9,182 nt of DNA from JBBRUG01 sp038247995 (GTDB lineage: Bacteria > Chloroflexota > Chloroflexia > Chloroflexales > Chloroflexaceae), in NCBI GenBank assembly GCA_038247995.1, contig JBBRUG010000252.1, positions 1 to 9,182 on the forward strand, written 5' to 3'. The first letter of the stretch is position 1. Each line of letters begins with the position of its first letter. Below, piece after piece: positions 6,669 to 9,182 of this stretch. The position numbers and the translations under genes are program-made. The notes beneath the pieces are model-generated. The model made no database searches, was not told the DNA's origin, and was given only the letters and a program-made list of their open reading frames with translations.

Positions 6669-6674
6669 ATTATA
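6669..6674 (-). promoter_or_regulatory. Minus-strand -10 box TATAAT of the Cache gene
   Basis: A perfect consensus -10 lies 35 bp upstream of the GTG start, without a good -35 at 16-18 bp. Beside it a 9-bp word, CGCAGATTG, is repeated in tandem (6677-6694). The dehalogenase gene diverges from the same intergenic stretch (6634-6717), so shared control is possible; no convincing promoter was found for it. Confidence 0.4.
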
Positions 6675-6717
6675 TCCGCAGATTGCGCAGATTGCACGAT
6701 GTGATCCAGGCGGGGGT

Positions 6718-7602
6718 ATGATGACCATCATCGACGGTTTCCGTTCCATCAAGGTTGAACTTGACGCCGTCAGCATTGCCGGCGCGATCGGCGGGAGCGG
6801 GCCGCCGCTGCTGCTCATCCACGGTTATCCGCAGACGCATGCCATGTGGCACAAGATCGCGCCGCGCCTCGCGCAGGAGTTCACGGTTGTCGCCGCCGAC
6901 CTGCGTGGGTATGGCGATAGCAGTAAACCGCCCGGCGGCCCCGACCATGCCGGCTACAGCAAACGCGCCATGGCGCAGGATATGGTCGATCTGATGCGTA
7001 CGCTCGGGTTCGCGCACTTTATGGTCGCCGGTCATGATCGCGGTGCCCGCGTAACGCACCGGCTTAGCCTGGATCACTCGGCCGTAGTGCAGCGCGCCGC
7101 CGTACTCGATATTGCGCCGACGCATCACATGTACGCCACCGCCGATCGCGCCTTTGCCGAGGCGTACTATCACTGGTTCTTGCTCATCCAGCCTCATGAT
7201 CTGCCCGAGCGGCTGCTCGGCGCCGACCCGGAGTACTACTTGCGCAAAAAGTTGGCCCAGTGGGGCCGGACGCCGACGGCCTTCACGCCCGCGGCGGTTG
7301 CCGAGTATCTGCGCTGCTTCAGCGATCCGGCGACGATCCACGCCACCTGCGAAGATTATCGGGCGGCGGCCACGATCGACTTGCGCCACGACGAAGCCGA
7401 CATGGCACAGCAGATCAGTTGCCCGTTGCTGGTGCTCTGGGGTGCGCAAGGTTTTGTCGGGCAGCGCTACGATGTGCCGGCAGTCTGGCGCGAGCGCGCC
7501 GCAGATGTGCGCGGCCACGCTGTGCTAGGCGGACATTTTCTGCCCGAAGAGGCGCCCGAAGCGACGTATACGGCTTTGCGGGAGTTCTTCATGGAGGCCT
7601 GA
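6718..7602 (+). CDS. Alpha/beta hydrolase, fluoroacetate/haloacetate dehalogenase-like
   Basis: This is a 294-residue cytoplasmic alpha/beta hydrolase, full length for haloacetate dehalogenases, which replace the halogen of a short haloacid with hydroxyl via an aspartyl ester. Visible are the oxyanion region 'HGYPQTHAMW' (35-44), the nucleophile motif 'GHDRGARVTHR' with Asp107, the carboxylate-binding Arg108 and Arg111, the acid Asp131 and the base His273 ('GGHFLPEE'). The cap domain carries His152-Trp153 and Tyr214 ('CEDYRAAATIDL'), which line up with the halide pocket of characterised fluoroacetate dehalogenases. The nucleophile spacing fits as well. Epoxide hydrolases use a similar fold but normally have cap tyrosines in place of His-Trp. 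Start: ATG 6718 or the next codon, ATG 6721; the G-rich site just upstream fits 6721 slightly better. It is the only intact gene in a decaying stretch. Confidence 0.85.
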   Translation: MMTIIDGFRSIKVELDAVSIAGAIGGSGPPLLLIHGYPQTHAMWHKIAPRLAQEFTVVAADLRGYGDSSKPPGGPDHAGYSKRAMAQDMVDLMRTLGFAHFMVAGHDRGARVTHRLSLDHSAVVQRAAVLDIAPTHHMYATADRAFAEAYYHWFLLIQPHDLPERLLGADPEYYLRKKLAQWGRTPTAFTPAAVAEYLRCFSDPATIHATCEDYRAAATIDLRHDEADMAQQISCPLLVLWGAQGFVGQRYDVPAVWRERAADVRGHAVLGGHFLPEEAPEATYTALREFFMEA

Positions 7603-7636
7603 CATACTCCGAGCTATACTGCTTTGATATACTGGC

Positions 7637-8213
7637 ATGGACATTGCCTGCGCCCAAACCCTGACTGTTATGGTTGTTGCAGCATTCTTTTCTACCGGGA
7701 TCGCTTTTGCGCTGGCCTGGGCAATTGCCCGACGCCGCTATTTTGTTGGGCGCAGCGAGCTAGCGTTGCTCATGATCGCGATTGGGAATGGTATTCTTGT
7801 ACTCGATCAACAGCAGCGCGTTGTGGATTATAACCCGGCAGCTTTGCACATTATCGGGCTAAACACCGCTCACATCGGCCAGACGCTAGCAGCAGCGCTG
7901 CCGATTTTGGCTGCAGCCGTGCAGGAGAGTATCGACACTGGGGCGACAGGCACGGTGGAGCAGTTGGGGCAGCAGGCAGAGTGTGTGGAAGTGCGGGCGA
8001 CAACGCTCGTGGGCCGGGCGGATCGATCCATAGGATGATTGACGGAGCATTACCATAAGTGTTGGGGTTACCACCGTGATGCCTTTGCAGGGGCCGGAAC
8101 AAATGATCAGCTAGGCTGATGCCGCGCTGTACTCGGCCAAAGCGCTGGGGCGTAACCGGGTCATTCATAGCCGCGAGATCCAGGCTCAACAGCTGGTGAT
8201 GCCTGAGCCGTGA
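7637..8213 (+). pseudogene. Membrane PAS-GGDEF protein (diguanylate cyclase type), decayed
   Basis: The first frame (7637-8038) encodes one membrane helix (about residues 8-31, ending AWAIARRR) and a PAS-like domain beginning 'NGILVLDQQQRVVDYNPAAL' (51-70). It then meets a TGA. From about 8043 a different frame encodes the last part of a GGDEF domain: 'ITISVGVTT' (8052-8078), then 'PEQMIS', an in-frame TAG (8112-8114), then 'ADAALYSAKALGRNRV' and a normal end at TGA 8211. The central GGDEF region, including the active-site motif, is absent, so about 100 residues were deleted at about 8030-8045. The TAG sits where many relatives have Gln or Arg, one base from CAG. The gene cannot make cyclic di-GMP. 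Its 5' end may also be missing, since such proteins usually have more before this helix. Confidence 0.75.
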
Positions 8214-8261
8214 GGAGGCTAGCCATGCAGTTCGCAGTCTGGGCGTTCGCAGTTCTAGGTT

Positions 8262-8987
8262 TCATCCCCTCTCAAGAATCGCCAGTACCCGCCGTATGAG
8301 GGCTGCGTCGAGATCGTCGAGGCTGTAGGTGAGTGGGCCGTCTTTGCGCTGGCCGCCCCAGATTTTGAGCACGGCTTTGCGGATGCGCCAGCCTTTCTGC
8401 TCCAGGTCGTTGAGCGCAATTTCGATCTCGGCGCGTTCGCTCAGATTGCCGTTGGCTACCTGGGCAATGCCTTGCAACAGCGGCTCGAACTGGCGCAACG
8501 TGTCGTCGGGAGTTTGCGCCGCTACATCGCTGATCACGCCGGCAGCGGTGAGCCGCTCGACAATCACCTCTTGTTCGGCAACCGGCAGCGCGTCGATCGC
8601 AAACTGGAGCGCGGTCCCGTCACCGCGTTCGAGTGCGCCACGCACGGCGGGCGGCAAGCTGGTGAGCAGTTCGGGCGTCAGATCGGCAGCGAGGTCGGCG
8701 GCGGCGAAGCGATGCCGTTCAGCAAACTCATTCAGGCCGATCTGCTCGAAAATCTCGGCGGCGCGTTCGAGATACGGCTTGGCGAGGTCGGCGCGGCCGA
8801 GGCGGCGTAACTGCCAGCCATAGTTACCGGTTTGCGCGGCGGCGGCATAAAAATCGCCCAGATCCCAATAGATCTGCACTGCCTGATTCAGCAGGTCGGT
8901 GGCCTGCGGCAAATTGCCCTGGCTGATCAGTTCGCGCCCGCGCGCGACAAGCGCATCGGCGTTGGCTTTGGTGGGGTGAGTAGGCAT
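8262..8987 (-). CDS. TPR repeat protein
   Basis: This is a 241-residue, helix-rich, probably cytoplasmic protein. Two TPR-like units are visible at about 11-44 ('ALVARGRELISQGNLPQATD') and 48-83 ('LGRADLAKPYLERAAEIFEQ'). A central helical stretch follows, then a C-terminal block ('DLEQKGWRIRKAVLKIWGG', then a repeat of Asp/Leu/Arg positions) that I do not recognise as a named domain. It probably serves as a protein-binding scaffold; no catalytic motif is seen. The ATG at 8987 is chosen because everything further upstream in the frame is octamer tandem repeat, which is open in this frame and would add 61 Leu/Val/Trp/Phe-rich residues. No ribosome binding site precedes 8987, so the true start or its control region may have been displaced by the repeat. 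Confidence 0.7.
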   Translation of the reverse strand: MPTHPTKANADALVARGRELISQGNLPQATDLLNQAVQIYWDLGDFYAAAAQTGNYGWQLRRLGRADLAKPYLERAAEIFEQIGLNEFAERHRFAAADLAADLTPELLTSLPPAVRGALERGDGTALQFAIDALPVAEQEVIVERLTAAGVISDVAAQTPDDTLRQFEPLLQGIAQVANGNLSERAEIEIALNDLEQKGWRIRKAVLKIWGGQRKDGPLTYSLDDLDAALIRRVLAILERG

Positions 8988-8996
8988 AGGCTGGAG

Positions 8997-9182
8997 AACC
9001 AGAGAACAAAGGAACCAGAGAACCAGAGAACAAAGGAACCAAGGAACCAGAGAACCAAGGAACCAAGGAACCAAGGAACCAAGGAACCAAGGAACAAAGG
9101 AACAAAGGAACAAAGCAACCAAGCAACCAAGCAACCAAGGAACCAAGGAACCAGAGAACCAAGGAACCAAGGAACCAAGGAA
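8997..9182. repeat. Octamer tandem array, unit AACCAAGG, 23 copies
   Basis: There are 23 complete 8-bp units and two further bases, with no indel. Variants are AACCAAGG (the majority), AACCAGAG, AACAAAGG, AACCAAGC and AACAAAGC. The array begins 10 bp upstream of the TPR protein's start codon and runs off the right edge of the window. On the minus strand all three frames are free of stop codons, giving an artificial protein with an 8-residue period (VPWFLGSL-like). Confidence 0.97.

Noticed and set aside
6670..7518. 282-codon minus-strand ORF
   Set aside because: It is antisense to the dehalogenase, whose catalytic residues are all in the plus-strand frame.
5552..8114. TAG recoding (amber suppression) in this organism
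   Set aside because: TAG ends the acyl-CoA dehydrogenase at its normal C-terminus, and both TAG-interrupted genes also carry deletions, so decay is simpler.
8225..8299. 24-codon plus-strand ORF behind a good GAGGAGG site
   Set aside because: The site overlaps the GGDEF remnant's stop codon and spacing is good, but the peptide contains GTTCGCAGT-like repeat words and runs antisense into the TPR gene. It is probably the leftover start of a lost downstream gene.
8988..9170. N-terminal extension of the TPR protein to position 9170
   Set aside because: It is translation of the octamer array only; not a credible signal peptide or membrane domain.

Overview
The window looks like chromosomal DNA from a GC-rich member of the Chloroflexota, probably a Roseiflexus/Chloroflexus/Kouleothrix-type filamentous lineage. 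The basis is indirect: short tandem repeats of 7 and 8 bp units, a small TPR protein of a type I associate with this phylum, and the mix of XdhC, acyl-CoA dehydrogenase and 12-TM TRAP permease genes. No rRNA, tRNA or marker gene is present to confirm it. Both ends of the window lie inside tandem repeats (7-bp units on the left, 8-bp units on the right), which would fit an assembly contig that broke at repeats.

Layout, left to right: a 20-unit heptamer array (1-140); an acyl-CoA dehydrogenase on the minus strand (145-1287) with a clear promoter and ribosome binding site; a gene-free stretch (1288-1823) holding a MITE-like element (copy 1) and then a strong promoter with palindromic operator-like sites; a small cysteine-free protein resembling the N-terminal domain of iron-sulfur repair proteins (1824-2096), with a leader that carries three overlapping mini-ORFs and with a strong terminator behind it; a minus-strand group of a TPR mini-protein, an XdhC C-terminal-type protein and an XdhC N-terminal-type protein (2214-3713); a gene-free stretch (3714-4108) with a second MITE-like element (copy 2) in the opposite orientation; a decayed TRAP permease (4109-5782), cut at its 5' end and interrupted by one in-frame TAG; a Cache-domain membrane sensor cut off inside its second membrane helix (5725-6633); an intact fluoroacetate-dehalogenase-like hydrolase on the plus strand (6718-7602); a decayed membrane/PAS/GGDEF gene (7637-8213); a TPR protein on the minus strand (8262-8987); and a 23-unit octamer array (8997-9182).

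The left half is ordinary metabolism (fatty-acid oxidation, maturation of molybdenum hydroxylases) separated by repeats. The right half (about 4100-8260) is a decay zone: a transporter, a sensor and a probable diguanylate cyclase have all lost segments, while the dehalogenase between them keeps every catalytic residue. No complete defence system, CRISPR array or transposase gene is visible. The most promising items are the two repeat elements that share a core but have different inverted ends, the leader with stacked mini-ORFs before the cysteine-free domain protein, and the possibility that the Cache fragment and the PAS-GGDEF fragment are two halves of one receptor separated by an inversion.
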